Assembly: GCA_022606425.2 (NCBI GenBank)
Contig: JAHDVF020000843.1
Span: forward strand, 310,001 to 374,000
DNA length: 64,000 bases
Source: Lepidostoma basale
Taxonomy: Eukaryota > Arthropoda > Insecta > Trichoptera > Lepidostomatidae
Direction of reading: 5' to 3'
The translations under genes were made by a program, and so were the position numbers. The notes under the pieces were generated by a model. It was not told the DNA's origin and did not search any database. It saw only the letters and a program-made list of their open reading frames with translations. Of the stretch, positions 41,011 through 52,150 are shown in pieces. Positions within the stretch are counted from its first letter, which is position 1. Each line of letters starts with the position of its first letter.

Positions 41011-42619
41011 AGGCTTTTATTGATCCTCAAAATCAAAGTCTCCCACAAAGTTAATTTAGTAGGAATTAGTTTGAAGCGGATGCTGGTCACCTGCTTCATT
41101 CTACATTCTCAATATTACAGAGCAAGAAATATAACATTAAGCTTGTTTTTACCATCTATATCAGCCGATTAACATCTAATTTTCTATGTTAATGACAGTT
41201 TTTTCTTGTTGACAATCGTATAAAAAAATTATTGAACAATGATGTAAAATTTAATATTTAATATAACAATTTATTTCTATAAGTTTTATATTTTATGCTA
41301 ATGACATACTTTACCTTGCTTAAGATGTTGAAATAATTTGCTTGATTATTTTTACACATTACCAATTCATTTAACTCTGCCCACGGCAACTGACTTTAGT
41401 CAGGTTGATAAGTTGTGTGCATCAGGATCTCGAGTGTTTATCGATTCTTTCTTTCTTATTCGATGACCATACTGATGAAATCAATTATTACTATAATGAT
41501 TTCATTTGTATAGAAATATTATTTGAAAAGTGATATTTTATTCTAAATTCTTTGACAAAAAGTTTGCTGTGGAGCGGTGAAACATTTGCTGATCTGAGGG
41601 TTCTATTTAGTCTGCTACAAAGTTTTTTAAAATACTATTTGCTAATGTAAACCATTTATATTTTATTATGAATTTAAAAAAAGCACGGCACGCAATGCTG
41701 AATTTTCTTCTGGATGTCTTTCTCTTGTCTAGATCGGTCCGCAAACAGTATGCCAAATTTAAAAAAATTAGCCCTGTTTTTATTATAACCTTTCTCTTAC
41801 GGTGCTATAATAAAAACGTGCATACCGGTGTAGGGTAGTCAATACGCGTTAGAAAATTGGCGATTTTAAATTGGAAAAATAGGAACATTCATAGCTAATC
41901 CCCTTATATAATTATAATTGAAGTCAAAAATTATAATAATTGAGATTTAATTGCTATAAACATTAAAAAACCATCCGGCAACGCTCACGGAACGGGCATA
42001 GACTCGCTCTGGTTGCAAGCCCGAAAGCGACTGCCGGCGCGGCGGAATGGCGAGAGTGAGAACATTGAGCTAGAAAATACTGTCGCGCTGAAAGCGCTGT
42101 TTATACGCGACTTTGTTTTCGTTTTTCACAAAATACCTCCAATGTACCCAATAAATTCCGATTATTATTAATATTATTTTTTAAATCAATGCGTAAATAC
42201 ATTATGGAGGAATACCTAAAATCTTAACCTTGTATTTATTAAATGTGTAGAGATATTGATGGCTATTAGAAGCAACCCATCAGTATAGAAGATACCCCAT
42301 CACAGGGAAGGGAGGGTTAATTATGTGGACCGAAATAAAATTAATGAAAAAAAAGGCTTTGCCTGATTTTCAAAATAAAAATGCCATCATTACTAATAAC
42401 CTCTTCTCTATCTATTTTGTAAAATTTCAATACCCCTTTTGTTAAAATTTAGGGATTTTTAATCTTTCAAGGAGTGCTCCATAAACCGCAATAGATTATA
42501 GTCATATGGAACAAGGTCTAGTGAAATGGAGGGTGAGGTATAACCCCCCATTTTAGGTCTTGGATTTTTTCACGGGTCATTTTTGCCGAGTGAGGGCATG
42601 TATCGTCTCGATGCAGTAT
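41011..42619. other. spacer with a GC-rich patch
   Basis: Mostly AT-rich. A patch at about 41970-42080 is GC-rich (GACTGCCGGCGCGGCGGAAT) but has no open frame or recognised motif. Confidence 0.4.
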
Positions 42620-42965
42620 TACTCTGTATGATAGTGTCGAATGAAAATATAAGAAGTGAATGCGGTGCAAATGATGGTGTTATGAACAAAATAATGAAAG
42701 GATCATTAAGATGGTTTGAACACATGGAAAGAAAGAATGGTAAAAAAAGTATATGTTAACGATGTAAATGGAACAAGAAATAGAGGAAAACGTGGCACAA
42801 TCAAATATTGAATGTCGGGCACGTGAGTCGGAGAAATTAACGCGCGTACATGATACGATGTATGCATGTTGAGTCGAGAGAAATATGTCAGGAAAGAAAA
42901 GTGTGGCAGTCCATTCTTTCTGCCTACCCCTTCGGGAGACAGCGTGATGGTTAGCTAGTTAGTTC
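42620..42965 (+). mobile_element. family A 3' fragment, decayed
   Basis: Begins CTGTATGATAGTGTCGAATG, runs through the RT C-terminal region with several small deletions, and ends CCCCTTCGGGAGACAGCG with GTGATGGTTAGCTAGTT. Confidence 0.75.
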
Positions 42966-43059
42966 ATATTGTATTATCGTCAGTATATTTAAAAAAAATT
43001 ATTGCAAGTTTTTTGCAGCACATTAAAATGTATGGTTCATTTTTATTTTAAAGAACACC

Positions 43060-43290
43060 AAGGCATAAGAATTGATTATATAATCTCCAATGTGAGCAGT
43101 AAATAGGTTATTATTATGAAAAAGGAACCTGGTTGTGCCCAGACTTGAACCCAGGTCTCTTAGAGAGACAAGCGTTCGGCCATACATTGTGTCATGATGC
43201 AAATATGAATTAACCAAAGTTTTTCTTGATATTTTTGTATCTAGTGGAGTCAACCACACGGGTATTATAGAAAACTGTTTTACCAACCAA
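43060..43290 (-). mobile_element. tRNA-derived SINE, family 2
   Basis: The - strand has GGGTTCAAGTCTGGGCACAA (B box) and CTGCTCACATTGGAGATTAT, as in the copy at 8443-8620. The A-box region is GTATGGCCGAACGC. Confidence 0.6.
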
Positions 43291-43377
43291 TTATGGAATT
43301 AAAGTTTGGCATAGGTGAATTATAATGTGCTCCAGTTTGACATCAAAATAATTTAATATTGATAATGAAGGTAATAA

Positions 43378-43850
43378 CTAACTAACTAACTAACCATCAC
43401 GCCATTTCCCCGGAGGGGTAGGCAGAGAGGATGGATCGCCACACTGGCCTGTCCTGGCATACCTCTCGAGGTTCCTCTACATCCATACATCATACCATGC
43501 ACGCACGTCGATTATTCTGACTTCGAATGTGTATTTGATTAATTTAGTCATGCCATGTTTTCCTCGGTCGTCCTCGGCTTCTTTTCCCACTCACGCTGCT
43601 TGTGTACAACTTTTTAACCATTCTACTCTCATCCATTCGTTCCATATGTCCAAACCATCTCAGGGATCCTTTTTTAATTTTATTCATGATGCAGTCATCT
43701 GCCTTACATTTCTTTCTTATTTCATCGTTCGGTATTCTATCATACAACGTTTTCCCGCACATTCTTCTCAGTGATCTCATTTCTACGGCGTTTATTCTGC
43801 TTTCATCACTTTCTGCATTCACTTCCATACATGAGGGTTGGCACTAGAAC
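43378..43850 (-). mobile_element. family A 3' fragment with mostly open RT C-terminus
   Basis: The - strand frame (94 codons) reads DESRINAVEMRSLRRMCGKT, KKGSLRWFGHMERMDESRMV and GKRSRGRPRKTWHD. The 3' end is (CTAA)n with CCATTTCCCCGGAGGGG, so the hairpin loop is TCCG on the sense strand. Confidence 0.8.
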
Positions 43851-44340
43851 TCCAATGTGTACTGCCATCTTTGCTTCTGTGGATATATTTCTATCTATAA
43901 ATTAAGGTTATCTTAAGTAAATTTGATTTTATTCTTTTGTATATGTATATCATTTAATTACTATTATAAATTCACACTGATCCATACAAGAACAGTGCTT
44001 TTAAAATAAATATTTAATATACAGAAAGAAAAAAATATTTTTAATGTTTCAGTACATATACAATGTGTATTTTCGACACTTAATCAAACGAAATGTGCGA
44101 ATATTAGACAAAAATTTATCGATAAAAAGTCTTCATAAATTTGATAGTTTTACTAGGGACAGGCGAAATGGGCGGCCGAGTATTTGACATTTCGTAATTT
44201 AAAAAAATAAAATAAAATTTCATTATAAAAAACCTGTTTTTTTTCAGTGTTTTTATTTTATTTTAAATACAAATAATAAAAAATATTAAAATGTCTAACC
44301 ACAAAGTGAATGTTTCAAACAAAAATTTAAGCATTAGATT
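43851..44340. other. AT-rich spacer
   Basis: Nothing recognised. Confidence 0.4.
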
Positions 44341-44356
44341 TATTAAAAAAAATAAT

Positions 44357-44657
44357 CCTAGTCTAATCAGACTAGAATAAGATTTATGGAATAAATAATC
44401 CTAATTTTATCAGACTAGGATTAGATTTATTAAAAAAAAAAACCTAGTCTAATCAGACTAGCATTAGACTTATTCAATAAATAATCCTTGTCTAATCAGA
44501 CTAGAATTAGATTTATGCAATAAATAATCCTTGTCTAATCAGACCCACATTAGATTTATGGAATAAATAATCCTAGTCTCATCAGACTAGAATTAGATTT
44601 ATTTAATAAATAATCCTAGTCTAATCAGACTAGCATTAGATTTATGCAATAAATAAT
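44357..44657. repeat. 43-bp minisatellite, seven units, each a hairpin
   Basis: Unit starts at 44357, 44400, 44443, 44486, 44529, 44572 and 44615, exactly 43 apart. Each unit carries CTAGTCTAATCAGACTAG, a 7-base inverted repeat around AATC, then an AT-rich half with TTAGATTTAT and AATAAATAATC. Changes in some units break one arm. The array ends directly against a family A fragment. Confidence 0.9.
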
Positions 44658-44800
44658 CAATAACAACAAACCATCACACCGTTATCCGAAGGGGTAGGCA
44701 AAATGTATGTTACCACTACCACACTACTTAATACCACACTACTTAATCCTGACACCTCTCTAGCTTTCTCCACATTCATACAGCGAGTCATATGTTATTG
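44658..44800 (-). mobile_element. family A 3' fragment, decayed
   Basis: CAAACCATCACACCGTTATC with CCGAAGGGGTAGGC, a local CACTACTTAATACC duplication, then CTCCACATTCATACAGCGAG. Confidence 0.65.
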
Positions 44801-45031
44801 CAAAATGTATAAACTACAGAAAAGGATAACAATTCATATATTTTTTTCAATAAATTATTCACGCCATATGAGAAGGTAGTCCAGAATTGTACATTCATAC
44901 TAAGAAACGCAATTAAAAGAATTTAAACATAATTTGTATGCCACATATTGGGTCTGCCTTATTGGGACAGTTTCTTTTAAATTTGAATGAAAAAAATAAT
45001 CTTATCAGCTTGTCACCTGACCGGTGATATC

Positions 45032-45037
45032 TTTATT
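45032..45037 (-). terminator. polyadenylation signal of OCIAD1
   Basis: AATAAA on the - strand about 145 bases after the stop. Confidence 0.55.
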
Positions 45038-45182
45038 AAAGTCAAAAGTAAAAAAAAAACACATTTGGCTAAAACACGTCAGCGGTACATTTCATATAAA
45101 TCATAACAAGGTGTAACATATGTACATAAAGGTGCTAAATTTACTAAATCGCTAATTAGTTGACAATATTTATCCCAAAAAA

Positions 45183-45881
45183 TTAGTTGACAATATCTCC
45201 GTACTGGTTTCTGACGGGCTGTTCTACCTGTGCCCGTGAAACGGGGGGCATCTCATCCAGCTTGTAGGGCTGGGAGCGCGGCGCGGAGTATTCCTCGCGA
45301 TTCTTCTTCCGCAGTTCGTCGTAGGTCATGCTCGGAGATTTGGCCACGATGGGATCTTCGACTACGTTAGAATCCAAAGTGTGGCGGCTACTCTCGTCCA
45401 GACCGCTGAATACTGGTCGATCCGTGTCTAAGTCTAGCGAGGAGCTCGGCCCGGCGTCTGAGTACACGTCGGGAGATGCCGCTCCAAACATGGACAGAGG
45501 GCTGCCCGTATCTAGATCCTTATTCTTTTTCTTCCTCAAGAGCATCCCTATATAGCTGTCGGGTAGCTCCATAAGCTTCTCAGCGCACTTCCTTTGGTAG
45601 GAAATCTTCCCGAGAAAGTATCCTATGAAAATGGCGGCAGAGACTTTTGGAAACGCGCCGAAGCGAACGCTGGGCTTGAGGTAGCCCGACTTTATCCCGG
45701 AATAAGTAGCAAATGCGAAAATGCCGCCGAGCGGAAGGGATCTTTGAAAGAAACTTTCTTTGTTGCACTCTGTCAAAACTCGCATTTCTTCTTTTGAGAA
45801 CTGATACGGTTCTCTACCGTGAATCTGAGTCTGCTGGGGTTCCGGCTGCACGACTGCCGGCGGTTTGGCGCCTTCACTCAT
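45183..45881 (-). CDS. asrij: OCIA domain-containing protein 1 (OCIAD1/asrij), intact single exon
   Basis: 232 residues from ATG (context CAAGATG) to TAG-type stop, near the family length. The OCIA domain spans about residues 25-115: YQFSKEEMRVLTECNKESFF, RSLPLGGIFAFATYSG, SVRFGAFPKVSAAIFIGYFL and GKISYQRKCAEKLMELPDS. Two hydrophobic segments (about 49-62 and 78-91) fit its membrane association. The remainder is Ser/Asp/Pro-rich and likely disordered, ending RNQYGDIVN. Family knowledge: OCIAD1/asrij is found on endosomes and mitochondria, affects JAK/STAT signalling in Drosophila blood cells, and respiratory complex assembly. No intron. The start was chosen as the only Met upstream of the domain. 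Confidence 0.93.
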   Translation of the reverse strand: MSEGAKPPAVVQPEPQQTQIHGREPYQFSKEEMRVLTECNKESFFQRSLPLGGIFAFATYSGIKSGYLKPSVRFGAFPKVSAAIFIGYFLGKISYQRKCAEKLMELPDSYIGMLLRKKKNKDLDTGSPLSMFGAASPDVYSDAGPSSSLDLDTDRPVFSGLDESSRHTLDSNVVEDPIVAKSPSMTYDELRKKNREEYSAPRSQPYKLDEMPPVSRAQVEQPVRNQYGDIVN

Positions 45882-45899
45882 CTTGATGGATTATTTTGT

Positions 45900-46279
45900 C
45901 CTTCCGAAACTTTGAAATATAATTTTACGATTTTTTTCCAAAACAATAACACTGCATTTTAATATTTTCAGTCTTATCACCCCCCGTTACCTAACCTAAA
46001 TCGTTTATTTTCTGACATAACACAACCACAGATATGGGAACGAAATGCAAAGTTATTGTAGATTGGCTGTCAAAGATTGCATGGGTAGGTCCCAATGTGC
46101 CGCAATTTCGCTATAATTAAAACAAATCGCATTAGGAGAGTACCATAATTAACGCTTACCATTTAATTTAATTCAAATAAAACTTGAGCAGGTTTTACGT
46201 TTGGATCTTGTCTTCTCGAGAGTACCTGGCCGGAGTCTATTTGCTCCTATTGGAGGTAGGAGAAATGATTTATTGCTAA
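45900..46279. other. OCIAD1 upstream region and spacer
   Basis: No gene seen. No TATA box close to the OCIAD1 start. Confidence 0.4.
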
Positions 46280-46665
46280 CTAACTAAATAACCATCACGC
46301 CCTCTTCCCGGAGGGGTAGGCAGAAAGAATGGATCACCACAGTTCTGTCCTGACATACTTCTCTCGGATCCTCTACATTCATACATCTTGTCACGCACGC
46401 ACGTCGATTTCTCTGGCTCCTCACGTTACCAATATTCAATATTTGATCGTGCCACGTTTTCCTCTGCCTTCCTCTATTTTTAGCTCCGTTGACGTCGTTT
46501 ACATATACCTTCATCACCATTCTCTCTTCACTCATTCTTTCCATGTGTCCAAACCATCTTAATGAGCCTTTCATTATTTTGTTCATAACACGTTCATTCG
46601 CACCGCATTCACTTCTTATACTTGCATTTGACACTATCATATACAGATTTACATGGTTTATTGCA
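46280..46665 (-). mobile_element. family A 3' fragment
   Basis: The - strand encodes VSNASIRSECGANERVMNKI, SLRWFGHMERMSEERMVMKV and RNRRACVTRCMNVEDPREVC; a frameshift lies before the end. Hairpin loop TCCG on the sense strand. Confidence 0.8.
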
Positions 46666-46739
46666 AAATTTTTAAAATATTTTTTTTTATCTGGAAACAA
46701 CTGTTTTTCACGAATAAGAATATTTGGCATTTTGTCTCC

Positions 46740-46980
46740 TTCTCCGGTCTCAATCTAATGATTGGTCTCCAACAAAGCAACGCATCTCCTCTTCAACTCC
46801 GCATAAGAGGTGCAGCCCATATCTCAGCAAATCTGGTCTAGGTACTCTTGGCGAGGTCGTCCCCTGCCAATCGATCCCTCGACCATTCCCTCCAACACAT
46901 CATGCAGGAAACATTCGTGTCGCAACACATGACCAATCCATCTTGCGCCCCTCTCCGCTATGGTGTTCAACATTTTGTAT
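46740..46980 (-). mobile_element. family F RT C-terminal fragment
   Basis: The - strand matches the + strand open frame at 50589-50984: NTIAERGARWIGHVLRHECF, EGMVEGSIGRG and CTSYAELKR. It lies just 3' of the long family A copy in the same orientation. Confidence 0.7.
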
Positions 46981-46992
46981 AAATCTGTAAAT

Positions 46993-48519
46993 TTAAATGT
47001 AATAGTGGTGTTTTGTTTGTAATAGTGGTGTTTCCCCGCAGGGGTAGGCAGAGAGAATGGACCGCCACACTACTCTATCCTGGCAAACCTCTCTAGCTTC
47101 CTCCACATTCATACAACGAGTCATACACGCACGTCGATTCCTCCGACTTCTAACATGACCAACCTTTAAAATTTGATTAATTTGGTCATGCCATGTTTTC
47201 CTCGGTCTGCCTCGACTTCGTACCCCATTTACATCATTAACGTATACTTTCTTAACCATTCTTTCTCCATCCATGCGTTCCATATGTCCGAACCAACGCA
47301 GCGATCCTTTCATAATTTTGTTCATTATACCTTCTTCCGCTCTACATTCCTTTCTTATATCAGCATTTGAGATTCTGTCGTATATCGTTCTACCACACAT
47401 ACGTCTTAGGGACCTCATCTCTACCGCATTTATTCTACTCTCATCCTTCTTTTGCCAGTTCCATGCTTCGCTTCCATACATTAAGGTTGGGACCAGAACT
47501 CCATTGTGAACGGCCGTTTTCGCTTTCATTGATAAATTCTTGTTTCCAATAACTATTTTTAAAGCTCCATTCACTTTGTTACCCGCACCAACCCTTCTTT
47601 CGACGTCACTATCCGTTCGGGCATCTGCTGTGAACATACTACCTAAATACACAAATTCCCTCACCTGTTCCAAGTTCTCTTCGTTCACACTTATATTACA
47701 AACTGTCATTTGCTCTTCCCTTTCGAAAACCATCACCTTTGACTTTCCGACATTCATCATTAAATCATTTGACTTGCATACCTCATTCATTCTCGACACC
47801 AAGATTTGTAATTCGTCCGCACTATCCGCAACGAGAACGGCATCGTCCGCGTAAAGCAGACAGTTTACAGATAGATCACTCATCTTAGCACCAGCATTTA
47901 TACCTTTAAGTTCTTTCATACACTTGTCCATATACAGATTGAACAACCATGGAGACATCACGCAGCCCTGCTTAACACCCTTCGTGATATCAAACCAAGG
48001 CGTGATGTCTCCATTTACCCTAACACTGGCAGTGCTCCCTTCGTAGAGAGAAGCAACCGCCCGTATCAGTTTTGTGCTCACTCCGTATTCGGACAAGATT
48101 GACCACAGTTTATCTCTGTTCACTCGATCATAGGCTTTTTGCAAATCGACAAACGCACAGAAAAGCTTACGGTTTTTGGCCATAAACTTCTCCGCAAGCG
48201 TTCGAAGTGCAAAAATCTGATCCATACATCCTCTTCCGGTCATAAAAGCGCCTTGAACATCCCATACTCTTTCAGTCGTCGTCTTTTTTACTCTTTCTAT
48301 TAAAATTCGGCCGTAGAGTTTACCAACCGCGCTTAACAGACTTATTGCCCGGTGATTTCCGCAGTCCATACGAGACCCCTTTCCCTTATATAGAGGCATG
48401 ATAACAGCCCTCCTCCAGTCAAGCGGCGTATATCCTTCCTCTAAACACTGGTTAAAGAGTCTGTATAACCACGCTGCAACAACCGGCCCACCGTTTTTAA
48501 TAAACTCCAAGCGACACAA
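46993..48519 (-). CDS. family A non-LTR retrotransposon reverse transcriptase, longest copy
   Basis: An open frame of 508 codons covering the whole RT domain and the C-terminal region. RT motif A is FVDLQKAYDRV (residues 123-133), motif B' GVKQGCVMSPWLFNLYMD (from 181), the catalytic YADD at 223-226, motif D MNVGKSKVMVFE, and YLGSMFTADARTDSDVERRV. The C-terminal part has SLRRMCGRTIYDRISNADIR, SLRWFGHMERMDGERMVKKV and RGRPRKTWHDQINQIL, ending SILSAYPCGE. All three catalytic Asp are present. The enzyme would copy its own RNA at a nicked target. A one-base frameshift near 48510 separates it from the endonuclease part. The normal (GTTA)n end is missing; AACACCACTATTAC occurs twice instead. Probably RTE-like; inactive as it stands. 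Confidence 0.9.
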   Translation of the reverse strand: MCRLEFIKNGGPVVAAWLYRLFNQCLEEGYTPLDWRRAVIMPLYKGKGSRMDCGNHRAISLLSAVGKLYGRILIERVKKTTTERVWDVQGAFMTGRGCMDQIFALRTLAEKFMAKNRKLFCAFVDLQKAYDRVNRDKLWSILSEYGVSTKLIRAVASLYEGSTASVRVNGDITPWFDITKGVKQGCVMSPWLFNLYMDKCMKELKGINAGAKMSDLSVNCLLYADDAVLVADSADELQILVSRMNEVCKSNDLMMNVGKSKVMVFEREEQMTVCNISVNEENLEQVREFVYLGSMFTADARTDSDVERRVGAGNKVNGALKIVIGNKNLSMKAKTAVHNGVLVPTLMYGSEAWNWQKKDESRINAVEMRSLRRMCGRTIYDRISNADIRKECRAEEGIMNKIMKGSLRWFGHMERMDGERMVKKVYVNDVNGVRSRGRPRKTWHDQINQILKVGHVRSRRNRRACMTRCMNVEEAREVCQDRVVWRSILSAYPCGETPLLQTKHHYYI

Positions 48520-49391
48520 TCATAACCAACAGCTTTTCCACCTTTCATACAGCTTACAGATTTTACTATTTCGTTCAAACTTATTTCTGTCATATCTCTT
48601 TCGCTATTCGTACAACTCACATTTGTAACGCTCCTTCTCATTGAACTCTCAGTCATTTCACTGCCATATACATCTTTAAAGTATTCCATCCATCTTCCTT
48701 GTATACTGTCAAAATCAGTAATCATTCTTCCCTCACAACTCAAAATTGCTTTCGCACAACCATTTTCGGGAGGATTCCGGGCCTTTTTGACTTCCTTCCA
48801 GAACATTTTTATGTTGCTCTGAAAGTGGCTCGTCATCTTGAGACCGTCTTCCTCCTTCAGTTTATCCTTTTTCTCTCTCACTTTCAACTTGACATTCATC
48901 TTACAAACTTTGTATGCTTCTTTTGCTCTTTTATATTTCTCGCAATCTCTTTTATCCACAGATATCATATTTAACCATGCATCCTTCTTTTCTTTGACCA
49001 GAATTTTTACACAGTCATCCCACCAAGCATCTCCATTCCTTCTTCCTTGCACACATGTACCACATACCTCTTTCGCTGTTTCACATAGACTTTCTTTCAA
49101 TTTGTTCCAGATCTCGTCTATACTTATAAATTCAGATTCTCGACCACTCAGCCTCTCATTCACTTTCGTCATATAACTCTCTTTTACGTCATCGATTTGG
49201 AGTTTTTCTATTTTAACTCTAGACGGGGCGGTCACTGTTTTGTTCTTCTTGGTGCGCCAACCTCGGAACAGGTTTATCTTTGTCACCACCAAAAAATGGT
49301 CAGTTCCGAGTTCGGCCCCTCTGAACACTCTGGTATCTACAGTGTCCGTGGTGTTTTGATGTGACCAAAAACTTTGTCTTGAAGGGTTCAA
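48441..49391 (-). CDS. family A endonuclease C-terminus and linker
   Basis: An open frame of 316 codons. It begins near FRGAELGTDHFLVVTKINLF, whose TDH fits the last catalytic motif (SDH) of apurinic-type endonucleases, then a basic linker (KVREKKDKLKEEDGLK) and the RT N-terminal extension ending KSVSCMKGGKAVGYDCV. The rest of the endonuclease is missing, so the copy is 5' truncated near 49391. It continues into the RT frame after a frameshift. Confidence 0.8.
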   Translation of the reverse strand: MNPSRQSFWSHQNTTDTVDTRVFRGAELGTDHFLVVTKINLFRGWRTKKNKTVTAPSRVKIEKLQIDDVKESYMTKVNERLSGRESEFISIDEIWNKLKESLCETAKEVCGTCVQGRRNGDAWWDDCVKILVKEKKDAWLNMISVDKRDCEKYKRAKEAYKVCKMNVKLKVREKKDKLKEEDGLKMTSHFQSNIKMFWKEVKKARNPPENGCAKAILSCEGRMITDFDSIQGRWMEYFKDVYGSEMTESSMRRSVTNVSCTNSERDMTEISLNEIVKSVSCMKGGKAVGYDCVAWSLLKTVGRLLQRGYTDSLTSV

Positions 49392-49410
49392 ATATTATTT
49401 TCCAATGCAC

Positions 49411-49968
49411 TAATGTGTAAAGGCAACAAGCTGTAACTTAAGTTGCGGCTGTTTGGCGTAACACAGCTCAAAGCATTCTTATAACTGGCCTCTATCATAT
49501 ACAATCACAGATTTTTCTCTATCTCTTTCCTTTACTGAGATATTCACTATCCCAATAGCCGCAAAATTGTATTAATTTGATACATGTTTTGGCAAAAAGC
49601 ATCATTTTAAGTTGCTGCTTTTTACCACGGCACAGCCAAAACTTGCGGCCTTTTGCTGCGACACAATATGTATCCTGGCAAATGACAGCAACTTAAATTG
49701 CGGGCCATTACCAAATTATTTGTGCGACGGTCTAGCTAATATGTGGCGGCAAAACTAATTTTCTTTAATAATATGAAGCTTACTATACTTATATGGCAAA
49801 AACACGTCTTAATCATTTCTAAGAACTGTATTCTTACTTTTAAAACTTAGTTTGCATTAGAAAACTTATTTTAAATGATAAACTATAGCAAAAAATAAAA
49901 GTATAAACCCGTTTATCTCAAAACTACTATTTTTAACTTGCGGCTATTTGCCTTTGCACATTTATGCA
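49411..49968. mobile_element. inverted-repeat element with internal AAGTTGCGG repeats
   Basis: Ends TGTGTAAAGGCAA and, inverted, TGTGCAAAGGCAA, followed inward by AACTTAAGTTGCGGC and its relatives. The motif AAGTTGCGGC or a close variant recurs at about 49437, 49610, 49650, 49690 and 49940, on both strands. Such subterminal repeats are typical transposase binding sites of hAT- and P-like elements (inference). Target duplication not clear. Confidence 0.5.
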
Positions 49969-50588
49969 CAATCAGAGAAATGTTTCATTATGCCTTCTTA
50001 CAGGAACCTATGATAAAATATAATAAATAAAACAACAAATTATTGATATAAGTACTTTATTAAATATATTTATAAGGTCAATTTATTATATGGGGAGTTA
50101 GTAAAAGCGGGGTATTTTACAATTCTCAGATAAATATTAATGTAACAAATTAATGCGTCAGCTACATACAAAATAATGCAATAAGCATCCCACGATTAAA
50201 CAAAAACTTTATAGATTTTTACAAAATCAAATATAATCAACATTTTCAATTCAACCCCTTCCTAAAATTGTTAAATGTGACTACGTAAAAAGTACTTATT
50301 TACATTGTTATTACAAATTTTCATCAACAGAAAGAACTTATTTTAAAAAATTCTGGAATAAGAAAAAGGTTTTTGTATTCAAGATTTTTATTCATCCGGT
50401 AAGTTAATTTAAGTTGATGGGTTAAGTAAATTAGTATATAAATGAAATATCTATGTTTTCATAATTTTTAAAACTGTAAGTAATCTATATACAATTAATT
50501 AAAGGCAATATTGGTGGCTATAGGACTAAGAGACTCAAAAAATACTGAACCGATTGCAATGAAATTTTCACTTTTTAAATGCATATAA
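49969..50588. other. AT-rich spacer
   Basis: Nothing recognised. Confidence 0.4.
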
Positions 50589-50995
50589 TTGAATTGCGAG
50601 ACTTGGTGCCTGGGCGAAAGAGAACGCAAAAGGCTGGAGACATTTGAGATGTGGACCTACCGACGAATTGCTCATGTTTCATGGAGGGTCCACATTACAA
50701 ATGAGGAGGTTCTCAGCAGAGTTGAAGAGAATAGGCACATGTTGAACACCATAGCGGAGAGGCGCGCGAGATGGATTGGTCATGTGTTGCGACACGAATG
50801 TTTCCTGCATGACGTATTGGAGGGAATGGTCGAGGGATCGATTGGCAGAGGACGACCTCGCCAAGAGTACCTAGACCAGATTTGCCAAGATATGGGCTGC
50901 ACCTCTTATGCGGAGCTGAAGAGGACCGAGCGGAGTGGAAGAGGAGATGCCTTGCTGCCAGCCTTGCTGCAGACCAATCATTAGATTAAGACCGG
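50589..50995 (+). mobile_element. family F RT C-terminal fragment, open frame
   Basis: 131 codons: CETWCLGERERKRLETFEMW, TYRRIAHVSWRVHITNEEVL, AERRARWIGHVLRHECFLHD, GRGRPRQEYLDQICQDMGCT. It is the C-terminal domain of a non-LTR RT, 5' truncated. Confidence 0.75.
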
Positions 50996-51954
50996 AGAAG
51001 ATAAATTAACTTTACGAGTGACAGGCAATTAAACCTTTTAACGCCAGGAAATTACAGTCTATATTGGGTTGTGGTAATTTTGTTTGATGTCAATGTTTAA
51101 TTGTGTATAGTGTGATTCACCAAGAGATGGCGCTCAGACCTATTTTTATGACAGCTTTTCAATTGTCGTGACGTTACTGCACATGCATTCAAACAAAAAT
51201 TTAAATCATAATTGGATTTTATTGTTAAACTTCATGTAATTGGAGAAACCCGTTGTTGGATGGCATAAACAAATTTATATTGAACTTCAATTGTATTTAA
51301 TTAATACATTTTGTATGCATATACTTGAATTATTGACGAGTCTGCTAGTTAAAAATTAAAATAAATATTTAGATAGAGGTTAAATTGAAAAATTGTTATT
51401 TAAAATATAATTGTATCATTAAATTACATGGGATTCTGTATTGCACGAGAGAAGCCAAAGAAATAATTAAAATTAAAGCTAAAATTTGAGATTGAGGATA
51501 GAAATTGGGCCGTGGGGGTCTGGGATGAGGCGTGAGTTACACTCGCGCAGTTACTTTGAGCAGAATACATACGAGTATACATTTACTGACTAGCAAGACG
51601 TTTAATATACTTAAAATTAGGATTAATTTACACCGACCTTTAGCACTAAAAAAACACAGCTTCGGCAAGGATTTTTTACATAGCAACAAATAAAGTATTA
51701 CTTAATTAATATAATATATATATAGGAATGTATACATTTCTCAGATCCGACGATAACATTTCAAATTTATGATAATTTATTTATTATTTCTTGTATATTT
51801 CACCACCACTGTTGTGTTGTGGATTCACATTGGAATAATTTTTTGAAAAAACTGTATTTTTACATTTTTTTACACCTTTCACAAACATCTTATCTGACAA
51901 CATTTTGAATGTATACAAATACATGAATGTATACGTATACAAATGTGAAGTGTG
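50996..51954. other. AT-rich spacer
   Basis: Nothing recognised apart from a TTGTGTTGTGGATTCAC near 51811 that also occurs at 53289 and, inverted, near 15253. Confidence 0.4.
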
Positions 51955-52150
51955 GTGTTACATAGTAGCATATATACAACTTCCAAAAAATTGTGGTCGT
52001 AAGAAGGGTGGAATGGGGAATGTCGTATTACATAAAGCGTGCGCTTAACCCAACCAATGACAGGTCATAAGTCCTGTAAACACCTCGACCACTATATTCT
52101 GTTTCCAATTTGCATCTTCATCTCTATTGAGATACAATTAATCCTTGAAC
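51955..52150. mobile_element. family R fragment
   Basis: One arm: GTCGTAAGAAGGGTGGAATG, AACCAATGACAGGTCATAAG and CTCTATTGAGATACAATTAA. Confidence 0.65.

Noticed and set aside
41970..42080. GC-rich patch as promoter or rRNA fragment
   Set aside because: No rRNA-like stretch, start site or open frame was recognised; composition alone is not enough.
44357..44657. Possible CRISPR array (regular palindromic repeats)
   Set aside because: Units are contiguous without unique spacers, and the genome is eukaryotic. The same applies to the arrays at 55881 and 62295.
45328..45797. + strand ORFs over OCIAD1
   Set aside because: Opposite-strand shadows of a conserved gene.
47173..49176. Several + strand open frames opposite the long retrotransposon
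   Set aside because: They are shadows of the RT and endonuclease frames; no independent coding signature.
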